Below, in pieces: positions 32,733-39,924 of a stretch of 51,160 nucleotides of DNA. Source of the stretch: Xanthobacter dioxanivorans (GTDB lineage Bacteria; Pseudomonadota; Alphaproteobacteria; Rhizobiales; Xanthobacteraceae). Where the stretch lies: the NCBI RefSeq assembly GCF_016807805.1, contig NZ_CP063365.1:1-51160 (forward strand). Reading direction: 5' to 3'. The translations under genes and the position numbers were made by a program. The first letter of the stretch is position 1; each line of letters opens with the position of its first letter. Below the pieces are notes generated by a model. The model had not been told where the DNA came from and did not search any database. It saw only the letters and a list, made by a program, of their open reading frames with translations.

Positions 32733-33098
32733 TCAGGAATTGAGGCTTTCGGAGAGTTCAACCAGCTGGAAGGTGTTGGCGACGGCATCATGGATCGAAA
32801 GGCGCTCCTCCACCTCCTCGCCGTCGCCCTTGGCGACGAACAGGAGCGTGTCGCCCATCAAATAGAGGGTGCGGTCCGCGCGGTTCGGGTCCGCGCCCCA
32901 TGACACCGACACGTCGAACCCGCCGTTGTCCACGCTATAGGTGGCGCCTCCACGCTCATAGGAGCCGTCCTCGCTTCCGAAGAGGTCCAGGGCGGCCACG
33001 ATGCGCGGATCGATGCGCTGGCCCTGTAGCTGGGCGCGGAGCGTATTCACCATGCGCACGAGCTGCGCGTCTTCTTCGTCAAGATCCTCGACCGTCAT
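32733..33098 (-). CDS. Hypothetical protein
   Basis: A 121-residue acidic soluble protein (MTVEDLDEEDAQLVRMVNTL; FDVSVSWGADPNRADRTLY). No family is recognised. ATG 33098 follows GGGAGGCGAGG; a longer reading to 33185 lacks a ribosome site. It converges on the pilus operon and ends at the shared terminator. Confidence 0.65.
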   Translation of the reverse strand: MTVEDLDEEDAQLVRMVNTLRAQLQGQRIDPRIVAALDLFGSEDGSYERGGATYSVDNGGFDVSVSWGADPNRADRTLYLMGDTLLFVAKGDGEEVEERLSIHDAVANTFQLVELSESLNS

Positions 33099-33209
33099 CC
33101 TCGCCTCCCGCCAGCTTGATGGCCCGCAATATGCGCCCACTCGGCCTTTTGCGCCATCCGGCCGGCGCGCCTCAGAGACATGCACCGTTCGGGCTTTGCG
33201 TCAATAAGC

Positions 33210-33240
33210 GATTATAAACGACGATGAAGCGTGATAAGCT
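33210..33240 (+). promoter_or_regulatory. AT-rich promoter-like element before the 33278 gene
   Basis: AATAAGCGATTATAAACGACG followed by ATGAAGCGTGATAAGC is markedly AT-richer than its surroundings and ends in the same TAAGC string seen at the flp promoters, about 40 bp before the ATG at 33278. It also lies upstream of the leftward 33098 gene. Confidence 0.35.
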
Positions 33241-33277
33241 CGCGCCGCGCCATTCACCATGATCGAGAGGAAGTACA

Positions 33278-34744
33278 ATGAATACGCGCCCGGGCAACCC
33301 GCGTCCCGACACCCCCGATGCACGTCGGAAGACCGATGGCCGCCCGCGCTCGCCGGCGGCAGCTGCGCCGCGCGGGCCGGAGGCGCAGGCGCGGCCGGCG
33401 GATGGCGCCGGAACCCGCCCGCAGACGGCGAAGAAGGCCTCCCAGCCCACCCGGAATGTGCCCGACCTCAACGTCCGGCAAGTCCCGAACATTGCGATCA
33501 GGGTAGAGGAGGTCCTGACCAGCAAGGACACGCTCACCGGGACTGAGGTCGCGAACACCGTCAAGGGCGTGGACATCTCCACTGGCCAGCAGCGTTACGT
33601 GACGCTGATGAGCTCCCTGCGTGCAGCGGAGATCCTGCCTGTGGCGCCTACCAGCAATGAATCGTTCGAGGAGCGGGAGGTTCGCCTCCACAACAGCTTC
33701 AACAACCGCCCCATGCTGGACCGATACAAGCCCGGCGCTGTCGTCGGCTTCGACTCCGTCTATGAGATCGAGGGCAAGCGGACGCTGTTCGCGAAATGGC
33801 CGTCCCAGGTTGCGGCGCCGGTCGCCTACGAGGAAGCCCGTGCCGGCATCATCCAGGTCGTGAACCTGATGAACAGCGGCCTTTTCCGGGCGTCGATCAT
33901 CCATCCGGACAAGGCTGTCGCGCTCAACCCGGACTTCGGCCCGGAGATCGAGCAGATGTTCAATCCGATCGATCTCGAGAACAAGCTCGCCTCGCGCAAG
34001 ATCATGATCGCGACCGAGGACAACGCCGGCCAGCAAAATCTCTACGCCCTGCCTCACCTCGTCTACCGGTCCGCGCAGGGGGGTGAGCTGGTTGATCCCG
34101 TTGGGGCTGCGGCTCGAGCGCTCTTCACCCTCGACGACACTGGCCGCGCCGATCTGAGCAACATCGACATGGGCATGGCCGCCCGGCGCATGATGCAGGC
34201 CTTCGTGTACGGGCAGCAGCATACGCGACAGTCCGGCATGGCCGCCGCGATCCTGGTGGGAGCACTGTCCGGACGCAGCGTTGAGGAGGCCGTGGGACGC
34301 TTCCAGTACCGGGACGAGATCCTGCCTGCCGATCTCGAGCAGGCGGCCGCCCTGGCGCACCAGATGCGAAACGGCGAGCTGCGAGCTGTTGTCATGCCCG
34401 GCTCCACCTTTGGTGTCTTTCCGAGCGTCAAGGCACGCCTGCAGGACGGCAAGGCCGATATGGGCCTGCTCGATGACCAGAAGTGGTTCACCGGCGTCGT
34501 CGGCATCGCCACCGGCATTACCTCGCAGGAGCGCGGCTTCGCGACGCGGCCGGAGCCGCAGGTCAAGACGATCATGCCGGAAAACCCCCGGGTCCGGCAC
34601 TACACCCCTTTCGGCAAGCCGCAGGGCTTGTCGGACGAGGCCGTGGCCGCGATCGCGATCGCGGCGGTGGCGGGCCGCGACCCGCAGTTTGCGGCGGAAC
34701 GGCGCCAGGCGCCGGCCTCGCCGTCCAGCTCCATGGGGGCCTGA
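33278..34744 (+). CDS. Hypothetical protein, large conserved-looking
   Basis: A 488-residue soluble protein with no recognised family. Residues 1-60 are a low-complexity Arg/Pro/Ala arm (MNTRPGNPRPDTPDARRK); the rest is well-ordered alpha/beta sequence, for example VKGVDISTGQQRYVTLMSSL, FNPIDLENKLASRKIMIATE and RFQYRDEILPADLEQAAALA. No signal peptide or nucleotide-binding motif. ATG 33278 follows GAGAGGAAGTACA. It is 3 bp from the next gene and leads an operon of five or six unknown genes. The basic N-terminal arm could bind DNA or target the protein; this is speculation. Confidence 0.75.
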   Translation: MNTRPGNPRPDTPDARRKTDGRPRSPAAAAPRGPEAQARPADGAGTRPQTAKKASQPTRNVPDLNVRQVPNIAIRVEEVLTSKDTLTGTEVANTVKGVDISTGQQRYVTLMSSLRAAEILPVAPTSNESFEEREVRLHNSFNNRPMLDRYKPGAVVGFDSVYEIEGKRTLFAKWPSQVAAPVAYEEARAGIIQVVNLMNSGLFRASIIHPDKAVALNPDFGPEIEQMFNPIDLENKLASRKIMIATEDNAGQQNLYALPHLVYRSAQGGELVDPVGAAARALFTLDDTGRADLSNIDMGMAARRMMQAFVYGQQHTRQSGMAAAILVGALSGRSVEEAVGRFQYRDEILPADLEQAAALAHQMRNGELRAVVMPGSTFGVFPSVKARLQDGKADMGLLDDQKWFTGVVGIATGITSQERGFATRPEPQVKTIMPENPRVRHYTPFGKPQGLSDEAVAAIAIAAVAGRDPQFAAERRQAPASPSSSMGA

Positions 34745-34747
34745 GCC

Positions 34748-35257
34748 ATGTCGGCACGTCCTGAATCAGATCTTCCAGATGAGGTGGATGGAACCCTGCC
34801 GGCGGTGACGGACGGGACCTATCCCGGAAAGATCCATCCCGGCGCATTATGCGAGGCCCTGGGCGAGCTGGTAGAGCGCCTGAGCTTCATGCAGGCGCCA
34901 GCCCTCGAAACGCATATCGAGGCCGTGCCGGCCAACGCCGACGAGGTGCGGGAGTTTCTGGCGAGCCTGGGAGCCGAGCTCGGCAGGTTCTTCGAGACGG
35001 TCCAGGCGGCCGTTGTCCAGCAGACCGAAGCGGCTGCGGCGTGGATCGAGCTCGATTCCCGCGAGCTCAACGAAGAAGTCACCTATGCCAGCACCGTCTC
35101 GACCGATGGCGGGATGAAGCAGCTCCTTGAAGGCCTCAACGGAGGCCTGGACGCGGTGGGCGAAGAGCTCGGCGCGGTGCGCAGCGAGGTCGCGGCCTAT
35201 CTCGCCGATTATTACAGCCCCGAAACCGCTCCGGCCGCCGCGGCGCCGGCCCTTTGA
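34748..35257 (+). CDS. Hypothetical acidic helical protein
   Basis: A 169-residue acidic, mostly helical protein (LCEALGELVERLSFMQAPAL; LASLGAELGRFFETVQAAVV) ending in AAAPAL. It starts 3 bp after the previous gene. Its last 18 bases (GGCGCCGGCCCTTTGAGG including the stop) are repeated at the end of the next gene. No family recognised. Confidence 0.7.
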   Translation: MSARPESDLPDEVDGTLPAVTDGTYPGKIHPGALCEALGELVERLSFMQAPALETHIEAVPANADEVREFLASLGAELGRFFETVQAAVVQQTEAAAAWIELDSRELNEEVTYASTVSTDGGMKQLLEGLNGGLDAVGEELGAVRSEVAAYLADYYSPETAPAAAAPAL

Positions 35258-35928
35258 GGTGAAGACCGATGGCAGCGATCTCATCGATCCAGAGTGCGAA
35301 GTCGGAATTCACCGTCTCCCGGAGCCAGGTTGGCGGCAACTCGTGGACCTTCACGCCGGTAACGTCGGCTGCACGGCAGTGGGCCGTGGAGGCGACCGAC
35401 TTCGGGGTGCCGGACGGAAAGGGGTCCTATTCCGTCCTGGATACCTTCGCGCCGCAGGAACTGCAGCGTCTGCATGACGAGGAGTTCGGCGTCCGCTTCG
35501 TGACGGACCACGGCCAAGATTCCATCTTGGAGGCTGCGCTTTGCATTTGGGAGGCGATGCTCGAGGCGAGACGTGTAAGCCCCGTGGAACGGGAGGCGAG
35601 GAAAGCTGACCCTGCGGAGGGGGCCGAATGGCAAGCGCAGCTGGACCAACATTGGGAACAGGTCGGCACGGTGCAGATGAGGCGCTACGCCGCCGACCTC
35701 GCCCCCGAGTTCCTGCACGTCTACGACGGTCTCGGGGGATCTGACACGCTCGAGGAGCTCAACCTCGTCCCCTATGATTGGGAATTCATCCCCGCGGTGC
35801 TCGCCCATGTCGAGTGGGAGAGTTATGGGCCCTCAATGAACATCCAGGGCGTCATCGCGGCGATGCGCGACCTTCATTCGCCAGCGCCTGCCTTGGCGCC
35901 CATGACGGCGCCGGCCCTTTGAGGAGCA
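35239..35928 (+). repeat. Repeated gene-junction sequence GGCGCCGGCCCTTTGAGG
   Basis: The 18-bp string spanning the last codons, stop and start of the ribosome site occurs at about 35242-35259 and 35907-35924, once after each of two consecutive genes. Both upstream proteins therefore end APAL. It resembles, in principle, the junction motif of the 42-50 kb arms but with a different sequence. Confidence 0.6.
35269..35922 (+). CDS. Hypothetical protein, paralogue A of a tandem pair
   Basis: A 217-residue protein. FTVSRSQVGGNSWTFTPVTS, GKGSYSVLDTFAPQELQRLH and VPYDWEFIPAVLAHVEWESY are matched almost residue for residue by the next gene (35933), so the pair arose by tandem duplication; the middle portions differ. 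No family recognised, no membrane or signal segment. Confidence 0.72.
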   Translation: MAAISSIQSAKSEFTVSRSQVGGNSWTFTPVTSAARQWAVEATDFGVPDGKGSYSVLDTFAPQELQRLHDEEFGVRFVTDHGQDSILEAALCIWEAMLEARRVSPVEREARKADPAEGAEWQAQLDQHWEQVGTVQMRRYAADLAPEFLHVYDGLGGSDTLEELNLVPYDWEFIPAVLAHVEWESYGPSMNIQGVIAAMRDLHSPAPALAPMTAPAL

Positions 35929-35932
35929 GACG

Positions 35933-36535
35933 ATGACGGCAGCGACCAGGGACTTCACCGTGGCCCGGAGCCAGAACCGCGGCCACACGTGGACGTTCAC
36001 GCCCGTGTCCTCGGCGGCACGGCAGCAGGCGATCGACTTCGGGTTGCCGGACGGAAAGGGGTCCTATTCCGTCCTGGATACCTTCGCGGCGCAGGAACTG
36101 CAGCGTCTGCATGAGGAGGGTTTCGGCGTTGGCTTCGAGACGAAGCACGGCCAGGAACTCCTCATGGAGGCCGCCGTGTGTCTGTGGGAAGCGATGCTCG
36201 AGTCCAAGGACAAGTCCCCCGAGGAGCCTCCCAATTGGGAGGATCGGATGATGGAGGTGTGGGAGGAAGTCGGCACGGCCCACATGAGGCAGTTCGCTAT
36301 TGGGCTCGCGCCGGCGATCCTGCATGTCTACGACGGCATTGGCGGAGCAAACGCCCTCCCGGAGTTGAACCTCATTCCCTACGATTGGATGTTTGTCCCT
36401 TCCGTGCTGGCGGAGGTTGTCTGGCACACGTCCGGACCCGTCCTCGATCCCCAGGCTGCCATTGCCACATTGCTCGAGAAGAATTCGCCCTCACCCGACC
36501 TGGCGCCTATGGCCGCCGGGCCGGGGGGCCCCTGA
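35933..36535 (+). CDS. Hypothetical protein, paralogue B of a tandem pair
   Basis: A 200-residue paralogue of the 35269 product: FTVARSQNRGHTWTFTPVSS, GKGSYSVLDTFAAQELQRLH and IPYDWMFVPSVLAEVVWHTS correspond to the blocks there. It starts 11 bp after its partner, behind GAGGAGCAGACG. The GGKGSYSVLDTF-coding DNA is nearly identical in both, pointing to recent duplication or gene conversion. Confidence 0.72.
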   Translation: MTAATRDFTVARSQNRGHTWTFTPVSSAARQQAIDFGLPDGKGSYSVLDTFAAQELQRLHEEGFGVGFETKHGQELLMEAAVCLWEAMLESKDKSPEEPPNWEDRMMEVWEEVGTAHMRQFAIGLAPAILHVYDGIGGANALPELNLIPYDWMFVPSVLAEVVWHTSGPVLDPQAAIATLLEKNSPSPDLAPMAAGPGGP

Positions 36536-36564
36536 GCAGAGAGCAACAGGGAGAGAGAGCCGAG

Positions 36565-37071
36565 ATGGCCAAATTTACGGTCCGGTTCGGGGCCTTGACC
36601 GACATGATCGCCAAGATCGAGGTTGATGCGCCCTCTGCCGAGGATGCCGTGCTCGTCGCACAGGGCCTCCTCGAGCCTGCAATGTTCGAGCTGCCAGACG
36701 GGGGTGCCGCGGCCCTGGTTGGCACCGAGCTTCCCATCAGTGTGGACGACGAGCAGGACGACGAGATTCTTGCCTTCGACAATCCGGAGCCCAGCGATGC
36801 TGTCCGGGCCGTCGTCGAGGTTGTGCCCGGCTGGCCCCAGATGCTTGCGGATCTCGCCGAGCGGGAGGGATGGGCCCTGCAGGCCGGGGCAGCTGGAATT
36901 GCTGTCGTTGCGCTCGAGGGGGCGGGAGGGTTCACCGGCCCCTCGGCCGACGAGCAGGCCGCGGCCCATGTGGCGCGCTTTGCCGAGCTCGGGAGTGCGC
37001 TTCATGAGAAGGCACTCGAGGCAGGGCGCCTAGAGCTCGCCCTTTATGCCGCTGCGTCGCCGGCGCCGTAG
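36565..37071 (+). CDS. Hypothetical protein
   Basis: A 168-residue acidic protein starting MAKFTVRFGALTDMIAKIEV with a beta-rich N-terminal half, then helices (DEQAAAHVARFAELGSALHE). ATG 36565 follows GGGAGAGAGAGCCGAG. It is the last of the 33-37 kb series of unknowns. No family recognised. Confidence 0.68.
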   Translation: MAKFTVRFGALTDMIAKIEVDAPSAEDAVLVAQGLLEPAMFELPDGGAAALVGTELPISVDDEQDDEILAFDNPEPSDAVRAVVEVVPGWPQMLADLAEREGWALQAGAAGIAVVALEGAGGFTGPSADEQAAAHVARFAELGSALHEKALEAGRLELALYAAASPAP

Positions 37072-37116
37072 CCCCGCCGCGGTCGCGGCTTTCATCCGGC
37101 TGGGAGGATCGAAACG

Positions 37117-38385
37117 ATGATACGGTTGCCGCGCACTTCCGAGACGGCCACGGCCGCGCCCGTCGTCACGGCGGCCGATCGTGTCGCCAGGGCTTCGCTA
37201 AACCAGGCCGGCCGGCCGCCGAAGCTGCAGGCCCAGATGGCCGCCTTCGTGGACCAGCTGCGGGCAGGACCCAGCCTTGAAGAGGCAGGGGCACTGTGGA
37301 AGCTCGCGCTCGAGGGCCTGGCCGACAAGGCGGTCTCGACCCGCGTGAACTACGTGTCGCGCTACCGGACCGAGATCAAGGCCGCCCTTGGGGAGGACAG
37401 CATCTATCTGCCGGTCGCCGTCGCGCCGGACGAGTGGGTGCGCGAGGTGCAGGGCGCCCAGGTCGCGCGGGTCGCGACACTGGCCGAGTTGATGCCGGTG
37501 CCGCGCTGGCGCGAGATCGTCGAGCGCGCCCGCGACCTCCTGCAGTCGCCCGACCCGCTCGACGTGGGGATCGGGCTGATCGTCCTCACTGGCCGCAGGC
37601 CGTTGGAGGTGTTCTCGGTCGGGGATGTCCAGCGTGTCCAGCTCAACCAGGGCCCCGGCCGGGCATTCTCCCGCTGGGCAGTCATGTTCGCCGGCCAGGC
37701 CAAGACACGCGGCGCCGAAGGCTCCCGCGCGGGCCAGGCCTTCATGATCCCGACGCTTGCGCCCGCCGGCGAGATCGTCGAGGCATTCGCCCGCCTGCGC
37801 CAGGCGGAGACGGCGGCCAGCGACCTCACGGTCGCCGCCGGCGACGTGCGCCGCATCCGGTGGGCGGACATGACGGCGGAGGATTTCAAACGGGCCTTCT
37901 CCGATCGCGGGCTGCTGCGGCAGCAGATGCCCACGCATTTCGCCGATCTCATGCCCGAAGGTGCGGGCACGACGGCTCACACCTTTCGAGCCCTCTATGC
38001 AGAGCTCGCCTTCGAGCACTTTGCGAAGGGGCGCTTCACCAAGAACAGCTTCTTCGCCGCCGTCCTGGGCCACACCGCCAAGGATCTGGAGACCTCTTTC
38101 GCCTACATGAAATTCGCCGTGCCAGAGCACCCGGGCGACGGGGATATGGCCCTCGACACCGCGACCACCCGGCGGGACGTGCTCCGCAAGAGGATCTTCG
38201 ATCGCCTCGAGGAGGTCGGTCTCCTCGAGATTGGCGACGTGCATGGCGAGGGCGACGATCCGGCGGTCTCCTCGGCCTGGAGCAAAGAGCTTCTGGCCGT
38301 CACGGAGGCCCCCGCGTTGGAAGAGGAGGAGCCTGGCATTGCCGCTTCTCATCTGGACTATGGCGGAGGGCCTGGCCTCGGATGA
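37117..38385 (+). CDS. Telomere resolvase (protelomerase)-like tyrosine recombinase, TelA/ResT type
   Basis: A 422-residue protein. The C-terminal catalytic half has the landmarks of hairpin-telomere resolvases: LTGRRPLEVF (catalytic Arg), FAGQAKTRG (Lys) followed by FMIPTLAP, AHTFRALYAELAFEHF (second Arg), and VLGHTAKDLETSFAYMKF (His and nucleophile Tyr). FxGQxKTR plus IPxL and LGH-x3-D-x2-T-x3-Y are, to my knowledge, more typical of TelA-like proteins than of XerC/D integrases. Residues ~25-130 form the helical DNA-binding part. In known systems such enzymes cut palindromic sites to make hairpin ends of linear replicons; a recombinase role on a circular element is also possible. ATG 37117 follows GGGAGGATCGAAACG. 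Confidence 0.75.
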   Translation: MIRLPRTSETATAAPVVTAADRVARASLNQAGRPPKLQAQMAAFVDQLRAGPSLEEAGALWKLALEGLADKAVSTRVNYVSRYRTEIKAALGEDSIYLPVAVAPDEWVREVQGAQVARVATLAELMPVPRWREIVERARDLLQSPDPLDVGIGLIVLTGRRPLEVFSVGDVQRVQLNQGPGRAFSRWAVMFAGQAKTRGAEGSRAGQAFMIPTLAPAGEIVEAFARLRQAETAASDLTVAAGDVRRIRWADMTAEDFKRAFSDRGLLRQQMPTHFADLMPEGAGTTAHTFRALYAELAFEHFAKGRFTKNSFFAAVLGHTAKDLETSFAYMKFAVPEHPGDGDMALDTATTRRDVLRKRIFDRLEEVGLLEIGDVHGEGDDPAVSSAWSKELLAVTEAPALEEEEPGIAASHLDYGGGPGLG

Positions 38386-38419
38386 AGTTGAGATCTGAAT
38401 GGCTGCAGAGGGGTGAGCG

Positions 38420-38644
38420 GTGGGCCAGGATGTGACCCTGACCGTGAACGCCTGGGATGGACCTTTGCCCACGATCGGGGTGTACCTGATGGCGGCTCGC
38501 GGTCGCACGGCCTATGAAATCCTCGAGTTCCGTCCCGCGCGGCCGGGCGCTCGAATGGTCGGCCGGTTCCGCTGCCGGCGGGTGGAGCGGACAGAAGTGC
38601 CGGAAGGCGCTACGGTGATAGGATGGCAGTGGGCTCAACGATAA
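38420..38644 (+). CDS. Hypothetical small protein
   Basis: A 74-residue basic protein (VTLTVNAWDGPLPTIGVYLM; RMVGRFRCRRVERTEVPEGA), probably beta-rich. GTG start at 38420 after GGGGTGAGCG. It lies 34 bp after the resolvase-like gene. No family recognised. Confidence 0.55.
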   Translation: MGQDVTLTVNAWDGPLPTIGVYLMAARGRTAYEILEFRPARPGARMVGRFRCRRVERTEVPEGATVIGWQWAQR

Positions 38645-38708
38645 GAAGCGGTGAAGCCGCGCGGGGCTGGCCTCCGGGCGGTTCCGACCGAAGGGAGGCG
38701 TTCTCCTC

Positions 38709-39077
38709 ATGAGCGATCGCAATCAGACGTTCGACTTCCCAGGGATGCGGCCGGCCCTGGTCACGGGCTGGGCCGCGCAGGAGCTCACCAAGTTTCTCGT
38801 TGCGGTCGTCGCCGTCCTCAGCCTTTGGCTGCTCGAGGTCCCGCTTCTGACTCTCGTCGATCACCTCGTGTCCGTCGCCAGCCATTCCGGTCTTCGGTTC
38901 GACGCTGCCGCGGTGGTGTCTGTGGCGACGTGGCTTGCGACCGCCCTCGTGCTGGTGGTGGTGGAGGCGATGCGGTGGGCCGTGGGCACCCGTCCCGTGT
39001 CTCCGATGACGGTCCTGCTGGTGGGGCTGGTCTGCGCCTACCTGGTCAGCTGGGTGCTGATGTGGGCCACGAGCTGA
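38709..39077 (+). CDS. Hypothetical membrane protein
   Basis: A 122-residue protein with three predicted membrane helices: FLVAVVAVLSLWLLEVPLLT, AAAVVSVATWLATALVLVVV and MTVLLVGLVCAYLVSWVLMW. No family recognised. It follows a GGGAGGCG ribosome site and ends just before a strong terminator. Confidence 0.7.
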   Translation: MSDRNQTFDFPGMRPALVTGWAAQELTKFLVAVVAVLSLWLLEVPLLTLVDHLVSVASHSGLRFDAAAVVSVATWLATALVLVVVEAMRWAVGTRPVSPMTVLLVGLVCAYLVSWVLMWATS

Positions 39078-39101
39078 CGCCCTTGGAGCATCGCTGAAAC
39101 G

Positions 39102-39129
39102 AAAAGGGCCGCCCCTGGGCGGCCCTTTT
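39102..39129. terminator. Bidirectional intrinsic terminator
   Basis: AAAAGGGCCGCC-CCTG-GGCGGCCCTTTT ends the rightward membrane-protein transcript and lies 25 bp past the stop of the leftward DUF736-like gene. Confidence 0.85.
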
Positions 39130-39153
39130 GTTGTTCTGGCACGGCCCTGCGGA

Positions 39154-39516
39154 TCAGGCCGCGAAGGGGCGGCTCTCGATGATCGCCAGGAGCAGATCGT
39201 CGTTCGAGGTGTGGGAGCCGGGCAGACGGCCGATGTTGCCGTTGTACTCGCGTCCCTCAACGCCCGTATCACGGATCTGGAGGGAGAGGTAGGTGTTGCC
39301 ATTCTCCCGGTTCTTGCGTTCCCAGATCGCGCCGATCTCGATCGGCGTACCCTTGGGCGACCGTCCGAAGACCCGGTAGAGCGGACGATTGGAATTGCGC
39401 GCGTCGGGGTCAATGTGGGCCTCGAATGGGAAGTCGCACCAGTGGGTGGCAATCCAGCCGGAGGCGTGCTCGCGCTTGTCGTCAAATTCGATGGTATTGG
39501 CCTTCTGTTCCGCCAT
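39154..39516 (-). CDS. DUF736-like protein
   Basis: A 120-residue protein. RPLYRVFGRSPKGTPIEIGA followed by WERKNRENGNTYLSLQIRD matches the DUF736 core (RVF..GAAW...S..G..YLS). DUF736 proteins of unknown function are common on alphaproteobacterial plasmids and integrative elements, which supports a mobile context. ATG 39516 follows AGGAGCACAC. A TAAGC-type element lies upstream. Confidence 0.7.
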   Translation of the reverse strand: MAEQKANTIEFDDKREHASGWIATHWCDFPFEAHIDPDARNSNRPLYRVFGRSPKGTPIEIGAIWERKNRENGNTYLSLQIRDTGVEGREYNGNIGRLPGSHTSNDDLLLAIIESRPFAA

Positions 39517-39607
39517 GTGTGCTCCTATTCCTGCGATGAACGATGATGAGCGGCGATAAGCCGGCCCAAGCCAATACTAATCGTCGCTTTGGCAGTGGCA
39601 AGGGGCA

Positions 39608-39793
39608 CTATTCGGCGGCCGGATCAGGCGTCCCCGGCTCTGGCGGCTCGGCGCGCTGCTGCTCGGCCGCCACCTCGCGAAACACGTCAGCCGTGATGCT
39701 CCATGCCGCCTGGGCATAGGAAGATCGCGCGTTTGCAGCACGTTGGTCGAACCGGTCCGCCGCTTGGAGAGAAGGCGTCGCGCTGGATTTCAT
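39608..39793 (-). CDS. Hypothetical small protein
   Basis: A 61-residue protein (MKSSATPSLQAADRFDQRAA; SITADVFREVAAEQQRAEPP), helical with a Pro/Glu tail. ATG 39793 follows GAGGGGTCCAACG; a longer reading to 39847 lacks a ribosome site. No family recognised. Confidence 0.5.
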   Translation of the reverse strand: MKSSATPSLQAADRFDQRAANARSSYAQAAWSITADVFREVAAEQQRAEPPEPGTPDPAAE

Positions 39794-39924
39794 CGTTGGA
39801 CCCCTCAAAAGAGCGCGGTGAACAGGCCGTCCGCCGAGCGCCGTCACAGCCGAATATGGGCGTGCGACAAGCCTCGATCAATCATGATAAGCTATGCTGA
39901 GCGGACTTGACCGGAGATTTCGCC

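Noticed and set aside
32540..32743. Short open frames between tadD and the 32733 gene
   Set aside because: They run through the bidirectional terminator and lack ribosome sites.
39885..39900. ATCATGATAAGC as a replication iteron
   Set aside because: Only single scattered copies occur at promoters; there is no tandem array or replication-initiator gene in the window.
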